Counted from the first letter of the stretch, positions 16,478-25,974 are shown. The stretch: DNA of 64,000 nt from an uncultured Bacteroidales bacterium (GCA_900317055.1 ONFF01000015.1:96550-160549), one strand, 5' to 3'. Made by a program: numbers and translations. The notes: a model not told the origin generated them from the sequence alone.

Positions 16478-17146
16478 ATGAAAGTCATCGCACGCATCCA
16501 CACCGACTTCCCGACCAAGTTCGGCATCCCGCGCCAAAGCGGCATCATCGCCTCACTTCAAGGTCGTATCGTGTTTGAACCCGAATACCGCAATCCAGAA
16601 GCCGTGCGCGGCTTGGAAGACTTTTCTTACATCTGGTTGTTATGGGAATTCTCGAAGGCGTTGCGCGATACTTGGTCGCCCACCGTGCGTCCACCGCGTT
16701 TGGGCGGCAATGTGCGCAAAGGCGTATTTGCCACACGCTCACCGTTCAGGCCCAACCCTATCGGTCTTTCTTCGGTACGGCTGGAAAAAGTGGACATCGA
16801 CCCCAAGCTCGGTCCCGTGCTTTATGTTTCGGGAGTCGACCTCATGGATGGCACGCCCATCTACGACATCAAGCCTTATATCACCTACACCGATAGCCAC
16901 CCCGATGCCGTCAGTGGCTTTGCCTCAACACCTGCTGAATACCTCTTGGAGGTCGACTTTCCTGACAACTTACTTCAAAAAGTACCTGATAATCAAAGAG
17001 AAAGCCTCATCGAAGTGCTGGCCCACGACCCCAGACCGCAATACCAAGACGACCCCGAACGCGTCTATGGCATGGCTTTCGGAGGGATGGAAGTGAAGTT
17101 TAAGGTGGAAGGGATACAGCTTACTGTACTATCGATTGCCCTTTGA
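16478..17146 (+). CDS. trmO: tRNA methyltransferase TrmO (t6A37 N6-methylation)
   Basis: This protein of about 222 residues starts at MKVIARIHTDFPTKFGIPRQ. Signature blocks of the TsaA/TrmO family are FGIPRQSG, DFSYIWLLWEF, the SAM-binding RPPRLGG and GVFATRSPFRPNPIGLS, and DLMDGTPIYDIKPY. The enzyme methylates N6-threonylcarbamoyladenosine at position 37 of certain tRNAs. The window ORF extends upstream to 16424, but family alignment and the promoter position support 16478. The 3' end overlaps the convergent SGNH-like gene by 26 bp. Confidence 0.9.
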   Translation: MKVIARIHTDFPTKFGIPRQSGIIASLQGRIVFEPEYRNPEAVRGLEDFSYIWLLWEFSKALRDTWSPTVRPPRLGGNVRKGVFATRSPFRPNPIGLSSVRLEKVDIDPKLGPVLYVSGVDLMDGTPIYDIKPYITYTDSHPDAVSGFASTPAEYLLEVDFPDNLLQKVPDNQRESLIEVLAHDPRPQYQDDPERVYGMAFGGMEVKFKVEGIQLTVLSIAL

Positions 17147-18590
17147 CGCCAGGTTTCAGGTAGGCCGGACGGAACGAAATATCCATATTCTTCAGCTGCA
17201 CAGCGTCTTCAGAGGGATTGTAAACAAAGATTTTGACCAGTTGCGCAACACGCATAACCGAGTCGACGGGCAAATCATAAGTAGCAAAATCCCATCCTCC
17301 TATCTTCTGGATTTGAGGTTTCACATCATAATAACTAACCATGGCGTTGTCTTGGGCAACAAGCAATTGGACGGCAAGTCGTGCATCGTGCAAAGTGTCG
17401 GCTTGCTGCATCATGAAGGCAATGTTCACGCGTTCCCAATCCGCACGAATATTATCGGCAGGCAAGGTCAACGCAGGACCGTATGGCGTGGCCGCATCAA
17501 GTTTGCGCACCTCGTCGCCGAAATAATAATGTCCCGCGTCACATTTCCAATCAACGCTTCGGTATTCATCGGGATAATAGGCTTTCAAGGCCTCGGCCAC
17601 ATTGCCAGCGATGATGCGGCGACCCTCTTCGTAGTAATGCTCAGTGGTCCAGTCCTGGTCGATGAAGTTAACATCACGCACCAAGTTGAGGTTGTCGACC
17701 ACGGTGACGCCCTCCAAATGACCGTAACGGTTTATCAAATAGTCGTGGTTCTGCTTCATCAGGTACATCAAGTCCTTACCCACATACTCATTAGCCTTGT
17801 CCACATTCTCCGGCATTAAATTGAAGACAAGATGCCAACCTCGTTTGCGGCTCAAGGCGACGATGTCGTCGAAGTCTTTCAAACGCGGGTTGTCGTCACG
17901 AATTTGAAAGCCATAACTCTTGATGTAATGGCATGCCAATTCCGTCCATTTGGGGTCATATTCGCCTTCGTAGTTATGAAGACCACGCCACGCCGTGGCC
18001 GAATCCCATTGATACACATTGTTCCATTCAAACTCGTACGGGAATACCAAAGGGTCTTCGCGCCAATGTTGTCGCGTCAGAGAATCCAATTCCTCTTCGC
18101 TCTTTATGGGATAAGCCTTCAAAGCAAGCAGAAAACGGTTCATCAGAGGTGGATAGTCCTCCATCAGCACCAACTGCTTGCGTAGCGGCGTCTCGAGATT
18201 GGAATAGATCCATCGGGCATCGAACGAACGGAGGTTCATCGTCACCACCACGGTCTCCACGGTCGACTTTTTCGGAAGGTTTTTCAACAGGTAGTAATAG
18301 GTCTGCGCATGCGAGGCTTCTTTGGTCATGTCACCCGTCTTCACATTGGGAAAATAGTCCCCAAGATAGTCACTGATTTTCCTTTTGTCAGTTTCTTGCG
18401 CACCACTAGTGATGTTCGATGACTCTCCCAAATAGACAATACGACAACTATCTGCCTCCACCTGCCACACCAACTCGAGGATATCGGAATGCTCCGCCAC
18501 ATCTTTCTTGAAGAACCACTTGGTGTAGATCCAGTTAAGGACGAAAAGCAGCGCGGCAGCCATCAATATGCGTATCAGGAACTTCTTCAT
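17121..18590 (-). CDS. SGNH-like partner of a membrane-bound O-acyltransferase
   Basis: The 489-residue protein has one N-terminal membrane anchor (residues about 5-22) and a large extracytoplasmic domain. The segment IVYLGESSN fits the first SGNH block (Gly-x-Ser) and DQDWTTEHYYEEGRR near residue 300 fits the last Asp-x-x-His block. The gene follows the MBOAT gene by 2 bp. In alginate and teichoic-acid acylation, an MBOAT (AlgI/DltB) works with such an SGNH or DltD/AlgJ-type protein to move acyl groups onto a surface polymer. The acceptor here is unknown. A C-terminal beta domain (residues about 395-489) completes the protein. Confidence 0.7.
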   Translation of the reverse strand: MKKFLIRILMAAALLFVLNWIYTKWFFKKDVAEHSDILELVWQVEADSCRIVYLGESSNITSGAQETDKRKISDYLGDYFPNVKTGDMTKEASHAQTYYYLLKNLPKKSTVETVVVTMNLRSFDARWIYSNLETPLRKQLVLMEDYPPLMNRFLLALKAYPIKSEEELDSLTRQHWREDPLVFPYEFEWNNVYQWDSATAWRGLHNYEGEYDPKWTELACHYIKSYGFQIRDDNPRLKDFDDIVALSRKRGWHLVFNLMPENVDKANEYVGKDLMYLMKQNHDYLINRYGHLEGVTVVDNLNLVRDVNFIDQDWTTEHYYEEGRRIIAGNVAEALKAYYPDEYRSVDWKCDAGHYYFGDEVRKLDAATPYGPALTLPADNIRADWERVNIAFMMQQADTLHDARLAVQLLVAQDNAMVSYYDVKPQIQKIGGWDFATYDLPVDSVMRVAQLVKIFVYNPSEDAVQLKNMDISFRPAYLKPGVKGQSIVQ

Positions 18591-18592
18591 GG

Positions 18593-20011
18593 TCAGAACT
18601 GGAAATAGATGAATGGGAAACTATTGACACTCGAACAGGCCACCGTCATGAAGATGAGAAGGCCATAGATGAACCAACGCAAAACTAATGGTTTGTTGTC
18701 GCACCATTGGTCGAAACGGCTGTTGAAGAGCAGCAGGTCGGAAAGGATGAAAAGACCTAAATAGAGCCACATCTCAGGTTTCACGCCGAGGCTCTCGCCG
18801 CCGCCAAAGTTGGTGACTGCCGCCACAAACATGTCTTTCATATTGGCAAAATCCGTGGCACGAAACATTACCCAAAACAGCGTAACCAAGACAAAGGTCT
18901 TTGCAATACGCAAGGCATTTAAACCGACACCCAACCACTTGGACTGCGTCTCCTTTTCAGGAAAACGGTTGCGCAAGGCCTTTTCGATGATATGCAACAA
19001 GCCATGGGCAAAGCCCCAAAAGAGGAAAGTCCACGCCGCGCCATGCCAGATGCCACTCAGCACGAAGACGACCAGGATATTGAATGCCCAACGCCCAAAC
19101 TTGACTCGACTACCACCGAGAGGAATATAGACATAATCACGGAACCAAGTGGACAGCGAGATGTGCCAACGGTGCCAAAACTCAGCGATGCTCTTGGCCA
19201 GATAGGGTGTACGGAAGTTGTCACTGATATCGAAGCCCATGAGTTTGGCAGCACCCAAGGCAATAGTGGAATAGCCAAAGAAGTCGCAGTAAATCTGGAA
19301 GCTATAGAACGCCATGGCCAGCATCACACTCCATGAGTTGTAAGCCGAAGGCTCTGCATACACTTTGTCGACATAAGCACCCAAATGGTCGGCCACCACC
19401 ATCTTGATGAAGAAGCCGTAAATAATCAGGCGCATGCCCTTCGAGATATTCTCGTATTGGAATTCCTTCTTCTCGTGAAGCTGCCGCAAAAGGTTGCCTG
19501 GCCGCTCGATTGGGCCAGTGACCAGTTGAGGGAAAAACATCACATAGAGTGAATAGTAACCGAAGTGGTGCTCCGCCTTTTGGTGGCCGCGATACACCTC
19601 TATCACATAGCTCATGCTTTGGAAGGTGTGGAACGACAAGCCGATGGGCAAGATAATATGGGTCACCCAATGCCGTTCGATGCCCAATTGGGTACAAAGC
19701 AGCGACAAATTTGCCGTTAGGAAATTCAGATACTTGAAAATCATCAGCACCATGAGCGTACTCACGATGCTGATGACAAGGAAGGTCTTCTTCAGCTTGG
19801 CTCGGTCGGCATATTTCTCCATGAGTACACCTGCCGAAAAGTCGATCACAATGGTGACAAGCAGGATGAGGATGTACTTGGGCACAAACCACATGTAAAA
19901 TGCGCAGCTGGCCGCCAGCAACATCACCCATCGCAGCTTTTGTGGCAGCACATAAAAGAGCAGTACCACAATGGGCAGGAAGATAAGGAACTCTATGGAG
20001 TTGAAGACCAT
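18593..20011 (-). CDS. MBOAT-family O-acyltransferase (AlgI/DltB type)
   Basis: This 472-residue polytopic membrane protein shows the MBOAT pattern: LPIGLSFHTFQSMSYVIEVY, MFFPQLVTGPIERP, FWHRWHISLSTWFRDYVYIPLGG and the catalytic histidine in LSGIWHGAAWTFLFWG. It should transfer an acetyl or similar acyl group from a cytoplasmic donor across the inner membrane. It is immediately followed by the SGNH-like protein. The gene upstream (12 bp) is the Omp28-like lipoprotein, so all may share one transcript. Confidence 0.9.
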   Translation of the reverse strand: MVFNSIEFLIFLPIVVLLFYVLPQKLRWVMLLAASCAFYMWFVPKYILILLVTIVIDFSAGVLMEKYADRAKLKKTFLVISIVSTLMVLMIFKYLNFLTANLSLLCTQLGIERHWVTHIILPIGLSFHTFQSMSYVIEVYRGHQKAEHHFGYYSLYVMFFPQLVTGPIERPGNLLRQLHEKKEFQYENISKGMRLIIYGFFIKMVVADHLGAYVDKVYAEPSAYNSWSVMLAMAFYSFQIYCDFFGYSTIALGAAKLMGFDISDNFRTPYLAKSIAEFWHRWHISLSTWFRDYVYIPLGGSRVKFGRWAFNILVVFVLSGIWHGAAWTFLFWGFAHGLLHIIEKALRNRFPEKETQSKWLGVGLNALRIAKTFVLVTLFWVMFRATDFANMKDMFVAAVTNFGGGESLGVKPEMWLYLGLFILSDLLLFNSRFDQWCDNKPLVLRWFIYGLLIFMTVACSSVNSFPFIYFQF

Positions 20012-20023
20012 TAGGCCGTCGGA

Positions 20024-21361
20024 TTATTTGATTTTCTTAACCGCTGTTTGCAAAATCTTGTCGCCCTGACTCTTGTCGTAGACATAGACCATGAGGTAGC
20101 ACTCGTCAGCGTTATAGGCGGCATTGATTTCAGTGCTATAGTTGAAATAGAAAGTGTCGTTGGCGTCCACATGCAGGTCTTCGAACGCCTCGCCGTATGC
20201 GCCGTTGAGTGTGCCACGGAATACATTACGGAAATCATATTCCTTGTCGACACCGCCCGGAATGGTTTGCCAGCCGATGACATGGTCCTCAACCAGACAA
20301 GCCGTAATGTAGAATTCTCCGTCAAAGTCAACCAATGCGACAGCCTGGACACTGACCTGCAACTGGCGAGAGGCTTCATCAAACTGCCGTCCCACCACAA
20401 TCTCAAATGTCTGCTCTTCTTCCAAAGCAGCAGTCACAGGGGCATCGATTTGCGTCTCGTTGAGCGTGTTCCCTTCTGTCAAAGCCACATGGTCGACAGT
20501 AAACAAGGGGTTGGAGTTATTGTTGTTATACCATTCGGTGCCTTCGTCGGTGAGGAAATCGGGGAAACTGCCCATAGGTTGAGCCAAGTATCCAGCATGA
20601 ACGCTCATGATGAAGATATGATCCTCATCCAATTGATGTTGCAGGTTATGGGCATGCTCAGCGGCGGCAGGGCAGTTGACGCAACGAGCGCCAGTGAAGT
20701 CCTTGATCAGCACCGTCTTTCCTGTAGGCTCCACATCGCCGCCTTCCAAAACGACAGTCACAGTATAAACTGCTGTTGTGCCATTAAGTGCTGTCACAGT
20801 ATAAGTCACGGGATTGGTAAAATCTTGAGCCACGCCCGAAGCGGGTTCCACTGTAGCACCTTCCGACACTTCAATGGTGGGAACCAATTGCGTGACATCC
20901 GTTTCGGCAGGAAGCACAAAGGAAATCGTACGAGCGATTTGATCGATCACACCGCTATCATCCAAAGCATCGAAACGGAACGACAGGATGTTTTTTTCAT
21001 TGTCGGCATCGTGAACTACTGCCTCCACCATATATTGCGCCGTGGCACCACTCATGGCGGTGACTGTGTAATAGACGGGGTTGGTGAAATCTTGAGCCAC
21101 TCCCGATTCGGGCTCGATGGTGGCATAATTTGAAATGATAATCGTCGGCGTCAAATGGGTCACATTCGTTCCGGCAGGAAAATCCAACCTCACTATCTTG
21201 GTATCCTCGTCAACAGTGCCATAAACACTATCCACTCTAAATTCCAAAATAGATCTCTCGTCTTCAGCACCTTGAATGTAAGGCTCCTTCTTGACATCGC
21301 ATGCATTCAAACCCAACATGACAGTCAAGGCCAAGGCAAATATTCTTAAAATCTTTTTCAT
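20024..21361 (-). CDS. Omp28-related lipoprotein with two beta repeats and a CXXC motif
   Basis: The protein has 445 residues from Met at 21361, which starts a signal peptide with lipobox Cys21 (MLGLNAC). Two homologous beta domains of about 85 residues follow, each containing SGVAQDFTNPV.YTVTA. From about residue 205 a thioredoxin-like Omp28 domain begins with LIKDFTGARCVNCPAAAEHA, so the CVNC redox pair is intact. Neighbours upstream are a DUF6029 barrel and a TlpA thioredoxin, suggesting a shared outer-membrane or periplasmic thiol function (inference). Confidence 0.82.
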   Translation of the reverse strand: MKKILRIFALALTVMLGLNACDVKKEPYIQGAEDERSILEFRVDSVYGTVDEDTKIVRLDFPAGTNVTHLTPTIIISNYATIEPESGVAQDFTNPVYYTVTAMSGATAQYMVEAVVHDADNEKNILSFRFDALDDSGVIDQIARTISFVLPAETDVTQLVPTIEVSEGATVEPASGVAQDFTNPVTYTVTALNGTTAVYTVTVVLEGGDVEPTGKTVLIKDFTGARCVNCPAAAEHAHNLQHQLDEDHIFIMSVHAGYLAQPMGSFPDFLTDEGTEWYNNNNSNPLFTVDHVALTEGNTLNETQIDAPVTAALEEEQTFEIVVGRQFDEASRQLQVSVQAVALVDFDGEFYITACLVEDHVIGWQTIPGGVDKEYDFRNVFRGTLNGAYGEAFEDLHVDANDTFYFNYSTEINAAYNADECYLMVYVYDKSQGDKILQTAVKKIK

Positions 21362-21391
21362 TGCTCTGATTTTTAGAATTTTAAACATTGA

Positions 21392-23131
21392 TTAAAAACT
21401 CGTTGAAACGGTCAGCGAAACGCCGCTCGAAGCAGGAACCGTACGGCACACGCCACCCACACAGACCACGCCTTCGCTTTGGCGACCTGCGCTCAGCATG
21501 ACACGGGTGGCATCATGGATGTAGGTGACCGTGCCCGTGAAATAATGGTCGCGATATTCCTCTACAGGGTTACCATAGTTCCACTTGTCGGCGATGGAGA
21601 ACGACCAATGCGGGTTGACAGAGTATTCCAGCAGCGCAAAGGCCCAGTCGCCACGCTTTTGGTAGTCCTTCTTCTCGCTTTCCTCAACCTCGTAGCCTTT
21701 ATGGACTTCGTTTTCCCACAAGCCTTGCAACTCGAGGCGCAAGCTCTGGCGTTTGTTGATCTTATAAGTCACATCCATGAAACCGATATTGGCCTTCACA
21801 ACAGGCGAACCAGCGTGACCTTCGATGGTCTCAATGTCGTAATACAAGTTGATGTATTGTGCGGTGAGGTGCCAGTCTTTGCTGATTTTCTTGTCGACTT
21901 CAAAGTTGATGTCGCGGAAGAAGCGATGGTCGCTAACGGCAAAGAACTTGGAGGTATAACCCAAAGTGCCAGCTTGGTTCAAAGCCATCTGGTTACCGAA
22001 AGCCACAGAATCGCGGACGATGTCGTTTACCTGACTCATGTTAAAGGCGAGTTTTGTGCCATATTTACCACCAAGAGCGGTACCTCTGGGGATGGTATAG
22101 TTGACCTGCAACTGTGCAGCCATCTCACCGTTGGGCTGGGTCGAATAGGTGTACATCGACGGCAGGCTGTGGGTGTGGGTATAATTAATAGGTGGAATAA
22201 AGTTGATGTCCAGGTCATTCTGTTTGCCCGTGTACATCGACTTGAAACTCATGTTGTCGGTGCGCTTCACTTGCAACACGGCACCAAAACCCTGCTGCGA
22301 GTAACTCAGAGACGACATCAAGGCGCGGCCTTCCTTATAGATGAAGTTGTTGATGGCCGACGGGTCGTTGATTTTGTATGCATACTCAGTGCTGAAGGCG
22401 AAATTGCCATAACCCAAGTTGATGCGTGCAGCAGCGGCACTTACATTTTCGGGAATGTTGTAGAACGAGCTTTGGTCGGCCTGCTTTTTGCTGACAAAGC
22501 TACCGCCGAGGCTCATCTTGAACTCCGAGTCGTTAAGCGAGGAAATGCTCTGGTTGAGGTCCCATTCAGCATCCATGCCGCGCACAATGCCACGGTAGTC
22601 GTCGTTGCCCATGTCGCGTTCAAGATACGGAGCCCAGAAGAAACGCTGGCGACCATAGACTCCTTTCAATGTGACGCCTTGCGTGGGGCGCAACACCACG
22701 CGTGCACCGCGCAGGGCATTGTCCATGCCTAACGACCATTCCTCGTAAGTACGGAACACGAGTCCGCTACCGAACTGGTCGTAAATGTCGCCCACAGTCA
22801 TGCCGATAAAGCCGTTGTCGTAGGTGGCGAAGAAATTGGCCAAGCCTACGCCATTCAGCTCACTACGGAAGCCGTTCAACTCGGGCATGAAAGCCTCAAA
22901 ACGGATGCCCGCCGAGAAGTTGCCATTGGTGTAGTTCACCTTGCCGAAGCCATTGATGCCAAATTTCTTGCCGTTTAAGTCGTTAATACCGATGCCCTTG
23001 TCGAGCATATAGTATTGTGCATCAGTCTGGAAGCTGCCACTCACCTGGCCACCTTCAACAAACGACTGAGCACTCGCTCTGAAACTGAAACCCAGGGCGA
23101 GTGCGAGTAAAACTAGTATGTGTTTTCGCAT
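21392..23131 (-). CDS. DUF6029-family outer-membrane beta-barrel protein
   Basis: The protein has 579 residues from Met at 23131, which starts a signal peptide (MRKHILVLLALALGFSFRASAQ). The body is rich in alternating hydrophobic/aromatic beta strands and ends with phenylalanine (SLTVSTSF), as in outer-membrane barrels. The early block GQVSGSFQTDAQYY and a late Cys pair (VVCVGGVCR) are notable. The family resembles DUF6029, which commonly sits between TlpA and Omp28-like genes in Bacteroidales (from memory). The molecular role is unknown. A repeat hairpin occupies the gap to the upstream tlpA-like gene. Confidence 0.75.
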   Translation of the reverse strand: MRKHILVLLALALGFSFRASAQSFVEGGQVSGSFQTDAQYYMLDKGIGINDLNGKKFGINGFGKVNYTNGNFSAGIRFEAFMPELNGFRSELNGVGLANFFATYDNGFIGMTVGDIYDQFGSGLVFRTYEEWSLGMDNALRGARVVLRPTQGVTLKGVYGRQRFFWAPYLERDMGNDDYRGIVRGMDAEWDLNQSISSLNDSEFKMSLGGSFVSKKQADQSSFYNIPENVSAAAARINLGYGNFAFSTEYAYKINDPSAINNFIYKEGRALMSSLSYSQQGFGAVLQVKRTDNMSFKSMYTGKQNDLDINFIPPINYTHTHSLPSMYTYSTQPNGEMAAQLQVNYTIPRGTALGGKYGTKLAFNMSQVNDIVRDSVAFGNQMALNQAGTLGYTSKFFAVSDHRFFRDINFEVDKKISKDWHLTAQYINLYYDIETIEGHAGSPVVKANIGFMDVTYKINKRQSLRLELQGLWENEVHKGYEVEESEKKDYQKRGDWAFALLEYSVNPHWSFSIADKWNYGNPVEEYRDHYFTGTVTYIHDATRVMLSAGRQSEGVVCVGGVCRTVPASSGVSLTVSTSF

Positions 23132-23150
23132 AAATGTATGTTTTTGACAT

Positions 23151-23212
23151 GGGACACGAGACTGCGGGACGCGGGACAAGGACTCGTGTCTCGCGTCTCG
23201 AAATCTCGCGTC
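23151..23212. repeat. Tandem-arm hairpin repeat (GACTNCGR octamer class)
   Basis: The left arm is built from GACACGA/GACTGCGG/GACGCGG-like units and the right arm from the complementary TCTCGCG-like units, separated by a short loop. The arms can pair in several registers. It fills the 87-bp gap between the TlpA-like and DUF6029 genes. Relatives are at 39391-39450 and 50309-50386. Confidence 0.75.
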
Positions 23213-23218
23213 AATGAA

Positions 23219-23722
23219 TCACTTTTTCTTCTTTGCGATTTTTAGAATCTCTTCATAAAGGTCGTCTTCGGCGCCTTCAAAATAGCCCGTGTGTTGATAC
23301 ACAATCTTGCCGTTGCCGTCAATCAAGAAGGTGTGGGGCGGATTGCTCACATTCATGGCACGCTTCAAATCGCCGTTAGGGTCGAGCAGCACTTCAAAGT
23401 CCCAGCCCTTACCATCAACAACTGGCTTCACCTTAGCGGTAGAGCGCGAGTCGTCGATAGAAACAGAATAAATCTTCACACCGGTCTCGGCTTGCCAATC
23501 CGCGTAGACATCATTGAGGGCGTTGTGCTCTTTGATGCAAGGTCCGCACCAAGTGGCCCAGAAAGTGATAACGATGGGTTTGCCGTCATTGTTGAGCTTA
23601 GCAATGTTCACATCTTTGCCTTTCAAATTCTTCAAGGTGATGTTCGGCAGTTCCGATTTCGTTTGCGCATGAAGGCCCGTCACCATCAGAGCCATCAGCA
23701 AAAGTGTCATGAGTTTTTTCAT
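23219..23722 (-). CDS. TlpA/ResA-family periplasmic thioredoxin
   Basis: The 167-residue protein has a signal peptide (residues 1-19) and a thioredoxin-fold domain with active site ATWCGPC (Cys59 and Cys62). The cis-proline block NPPHTFLIDGNG is present further on. It should be a periplasmic disulfide reductase or oxidase partner. It lies 27 bp after manA and upstream of the DUF6029 and Omp28-like genes, the latter also carrying a CXXC pair, so thiol exchange among these products is plausible. Confidence 0.9.
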   Translation of the reverse strand: MKKLMTLLLMALMVTGLHAQTKSELPNITLKNLKGKDVNIAKLNNDGKPIVITFWATWCGPCIKEHNALNDVYADWQAETGVKIYSVSIDDSRSTAKVKPVVDGKGWDFEVLLDPNGDLKRAMNVSNPPHTFLIDGNGKIVYQHTGYFEGAEDDLYEEILKIAKKKK

Positions 23723-23749
23723 TGATTCAAAAATTTAATATTCAAAGAT

Positions 23750-24751
23750 TTAAAATTCGTTTTCTTCAATTTGGCAATATACTTCAAGCAGTTTGCAATA
23801 TTTTTCGGCCCTGATAGCCACCTTTTTGATGACATTCGGAATCAAGACACATTCTCCAGCATTTACAAATATCGCGCCACTTTCCCAGTTTAGGGTGAAA
23901 TTTCCCTCCAAAGCTATCAAAATCACAAATGAATCGAGATTGGAATAGTCTTTTTCCATCTCGCCCTGTAACTGAAGCAGATTGGTCACGAAATACTGAC
24001 AATCCACAACGGGCACTGTCTTATTCATCACATTGGAAACCTCAATCTTGTAGTTTTCGGGCATCGTGCCATCGATGGCCTCCACCGACTGCGGGATATG
24101 CAACTCGCGGCGCATGCCCGCCACATCGATACGATCCCAGTCGTAGATACGGTAGGTGGTGTCGCTCGTCTGCTGGATTTCGGCCACCATGATGCCAGGA
24201 CCAAGTGCATGGACGCGACCTGCAGGGATAAAGAAAACATCGTCTTTCTTCACTTGCTCATGGTTCAAAACTGATTGCAGCGTATTGTTTTTCAATACAT
24301 TGACATAGTCCATACGCGTCATCTCACGGTTGAAGCCCATGACGAGTTCGGCATCTTGGTCGGCCTGCATCACATACCACATCTCGGTCTTGCCATTGCC
24401 CAAGTCGCGTTTTTGGGCCAACTCGTCATCGGGATGCACTTGCACAGAGAGCCAGTCGTTGGCATCGATAATCTTCAGTAACAACGGGAACTGTTCGCCA
24501 TATCTGTCAAATACGCTTTCACCGACCAAGTCGCCCATGAAGGTCTCCACCAGGTCATTGATTTCGTCACCTTCGAAGTCGCCATTGGCGATTTCGCTTT
24601 GTTCGTCCCAGATGCCTGAAAGCAACCACACCTCGCCACAATTCGGCAACGGACCGTAGTCCATTCCAAGCACTTCCTTGATTTTGCGTCCGCCCCAAAT
24701 CTTATCCTTGAAGATGGGCTTGAATTTTAGGGGATAGAGTACGGTTTGCAT
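23750..24751 (-). CDS. manA: Mannose-6-phosphate isomerase, class I
   Basis: The protein has 333 residues from Met at 24751 (MQTVLYPLKFKPIFKDKIWGG). Zinc ligand segments of type I phosphomannose isomerases are present: SVQVHPDDE (Gln and His), KTEMWYV (Glu) and PAGRVHALGPG (His). The enzyme interconverts fructose-6-phosphate and mannose-6-phosphate, feeding GDP-mannose or using mannose. The start is set by a -7 element (TATCTTTG, 24773-24780, minus strand). The gene heads a possible operon with tlpA and the envelope genes. Confidence 0.9.
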   Translation of the reverse strand: MQTVLYPLKFKPIFKDKIWGGRKIKEVLGMDYGPLPNCGEVWLLSGIWDEQSEIANGDFEGDEINDLVETFMGDLVGESVFDRYGEQFPLLLKIIDANDWLSVQVHPDDELAQKRDLGNGKTEMWYVMQADQDAELVMGFNREMTRMDYVNVLKNNTLQSVLNHEQVKKDDVFFIPAGRVHALGPGIMVAEIQQTSDTTYRIYDWDRIDVAGMRRELHIPQSVEAIDGTMPENYKIEVSNVMNKTVPVVDCQYFVTNLLQLQGEMEKDYSNLDSFVILIALEGNFTLNWESGAIFVNAGECVLIPNVIKKVAIRAEKYCKLLEVYCQIEENEF

Positions 24752-24772
24752 TGCGCTTCTGAAATTTGGTGG

Positions 24773-24820
24773 CAAAGATAAAACTAAATCCGAAACACAT
24801 CGCATTTTTCCGTAGTTTTG
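24773..24820. promoter_or_regulatory. Back-to-back -7 elements of manA and the M20 hydrolase gene
   Basis: TATCTTTG on the minus strand (24773-24780) serves manA, and TAGTTTTG on the plus strand (24813-24820) serves the M20 gene starting at 24837. Both match TAnnTTTG. The gap between the two start codons is only 85 bp. Confidence 0.55.
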
Positions 24821-24836
24821 TGCCAAATTTCAAACC

Positions 24837-25973
24837 ATGCAAAACCTCATCGAACTTAGACATATCCTCCATGCCCACCCTGAACTATCGGGACAGGAGG
24901 CCCTGACCAACAAAATCTTGAACGAGTGGGTGAAGCAGACCCAACCCGACCAGATCATCGAAAGAATCGGCGGTTATGGCCTGGCGGCTATCTATAAAGG
25001 TGCGAAGCCCGGCAAGCGCATCCTCATCCGTGGCGACATTGACGCTTTACACATCCCCGAACCGAACGACATTCCCTACCGCTCACAAAACCAAGGCATT
25101 TCGCACAAATGCGGCCATGACGGTCACGCCACCATCCTCTGTGGACTAGCACAATGGCTCGGCGAACAGCGCCCCGACCAAGGCGAGGTGGTGCTGCTCT
25201 TCCAACCTGCCGAAGAAACCGGACAAGGCGCGCAAGCCATCCTCAGCGACCCGCAATTTGAACAAATCAAACCCGATGTAGCTTACGGGCTGCACAATCT
25301 GCCAAGCTTCGAAAAAGGTAAAATAATGGTTAAAGATGGTTGTTTTGCGGCAGCTTCCTTTGGATTGAAGCTCGTTTTCGACGGTCGTACAGCACATGCC
25401 TCGCAACCCGAGACAGGCCACAGCCCTTCGGAGTTGCTAGCTCAACTCATCCACTATTTGGAGAAAAAACGCGAACAACTGAAAGCCGTGAAGCCACTGA
25501 CCACCTTCGTCATCACCCATGCTATCTTGGGCGAAGAGACTTTCGGTGTCGCTCCTGGCCATGCCGAGATTTGGCTCACCCTGCGCAGCTTCAACGACCG
25601 CAACCTAGAACTGATGTCAACGGAAATCATCGAGTTCTGCCGTGCCAAAGCCAAAGACCACCTCTTCGACTTCAGCTTCTCGATGCATGAGGCCTTCGCC
25701 GCCACCAACAGCGATGCTAACTGCGTGAGAACCATAGAGCAAGCCGCCAAAAACCTTGAATTAAATCTCGGTCATCTTGACGAGCCTTTCCGCTGGTCGG
25801 AGGACTTTGGAAGGTTTGGAAGCGTCTGTCCTATTGGTTTCTTCGGTTTAGGTTCAGGCACGGAACAGCCTGCCCTTCACGACCCGATGTTTGATTTCCC
25901 CGATGACATTTCGGAAATCGGGATGGGGATGTTTTGGGAGATTATCAGGTTGGAGTTGGAAGTGAATAGTTAA
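24837..25973 (+). CDS. M20-family amidohydrolase/peptidase
   Basis: The 378-residue cytoplasmic protein has the M20D signature: GDIDALHIPE, HKCGHDGHAT and PAEETGQGA carry the metal-binding and catalytic residues, and HASQPETGHSP marks the dimerisation domain. A C-terminal ligand His appears in PALHDPMFDF. Enzymes of this group hydrolyse N-acyl amino acids, hippurate-like amides or aminoacyl conjugates; the substrate cannot be read from sequence. The promoter overlaps that of the divergent manA. Confidence 0.88.
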   Translation: MQNLIELRHILHAHPELSGQEALTNKILNEWVKQTQPDQIIERIGGYGLAAIYKGAKPGKRILIRGDIDALHIPEPNDIPYRSQNQGISHKCGHDGHATILCGLAQWLGEQRPDQGEVVLLFQPAEETGQGAQAILSDPQFEQIKPDVAYGLHNLPSFEKGKIMVKDGCFAAASFGLKLVFDGRTAHASQPETGHSPSELLAQLIHYLEKKREQLKAVKPLTTFVITHAILGEETFGVAPGHAEIWLTLRSFNDRNLELMSTEIIEFCRAKAKDHLFDFSFSMHEAFAATNSDANCVRTIEQAAKNLELNLGHLDEPFRWSEDFGRFGSVCPIGFFGLGSGTEQPALHDPMFDFPDDISEIGMGMFWEIIRLELEVNS

Positions 25974-25974
25974 A

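Noticed and set aside
21479-22732. 417-codon plus-strand ORF
   Set aside because: It lies fully antisense to the DUF6029 barrel gene, has no recognisable domain or start signal, and the minus strand has a signal peptide and barrel features.
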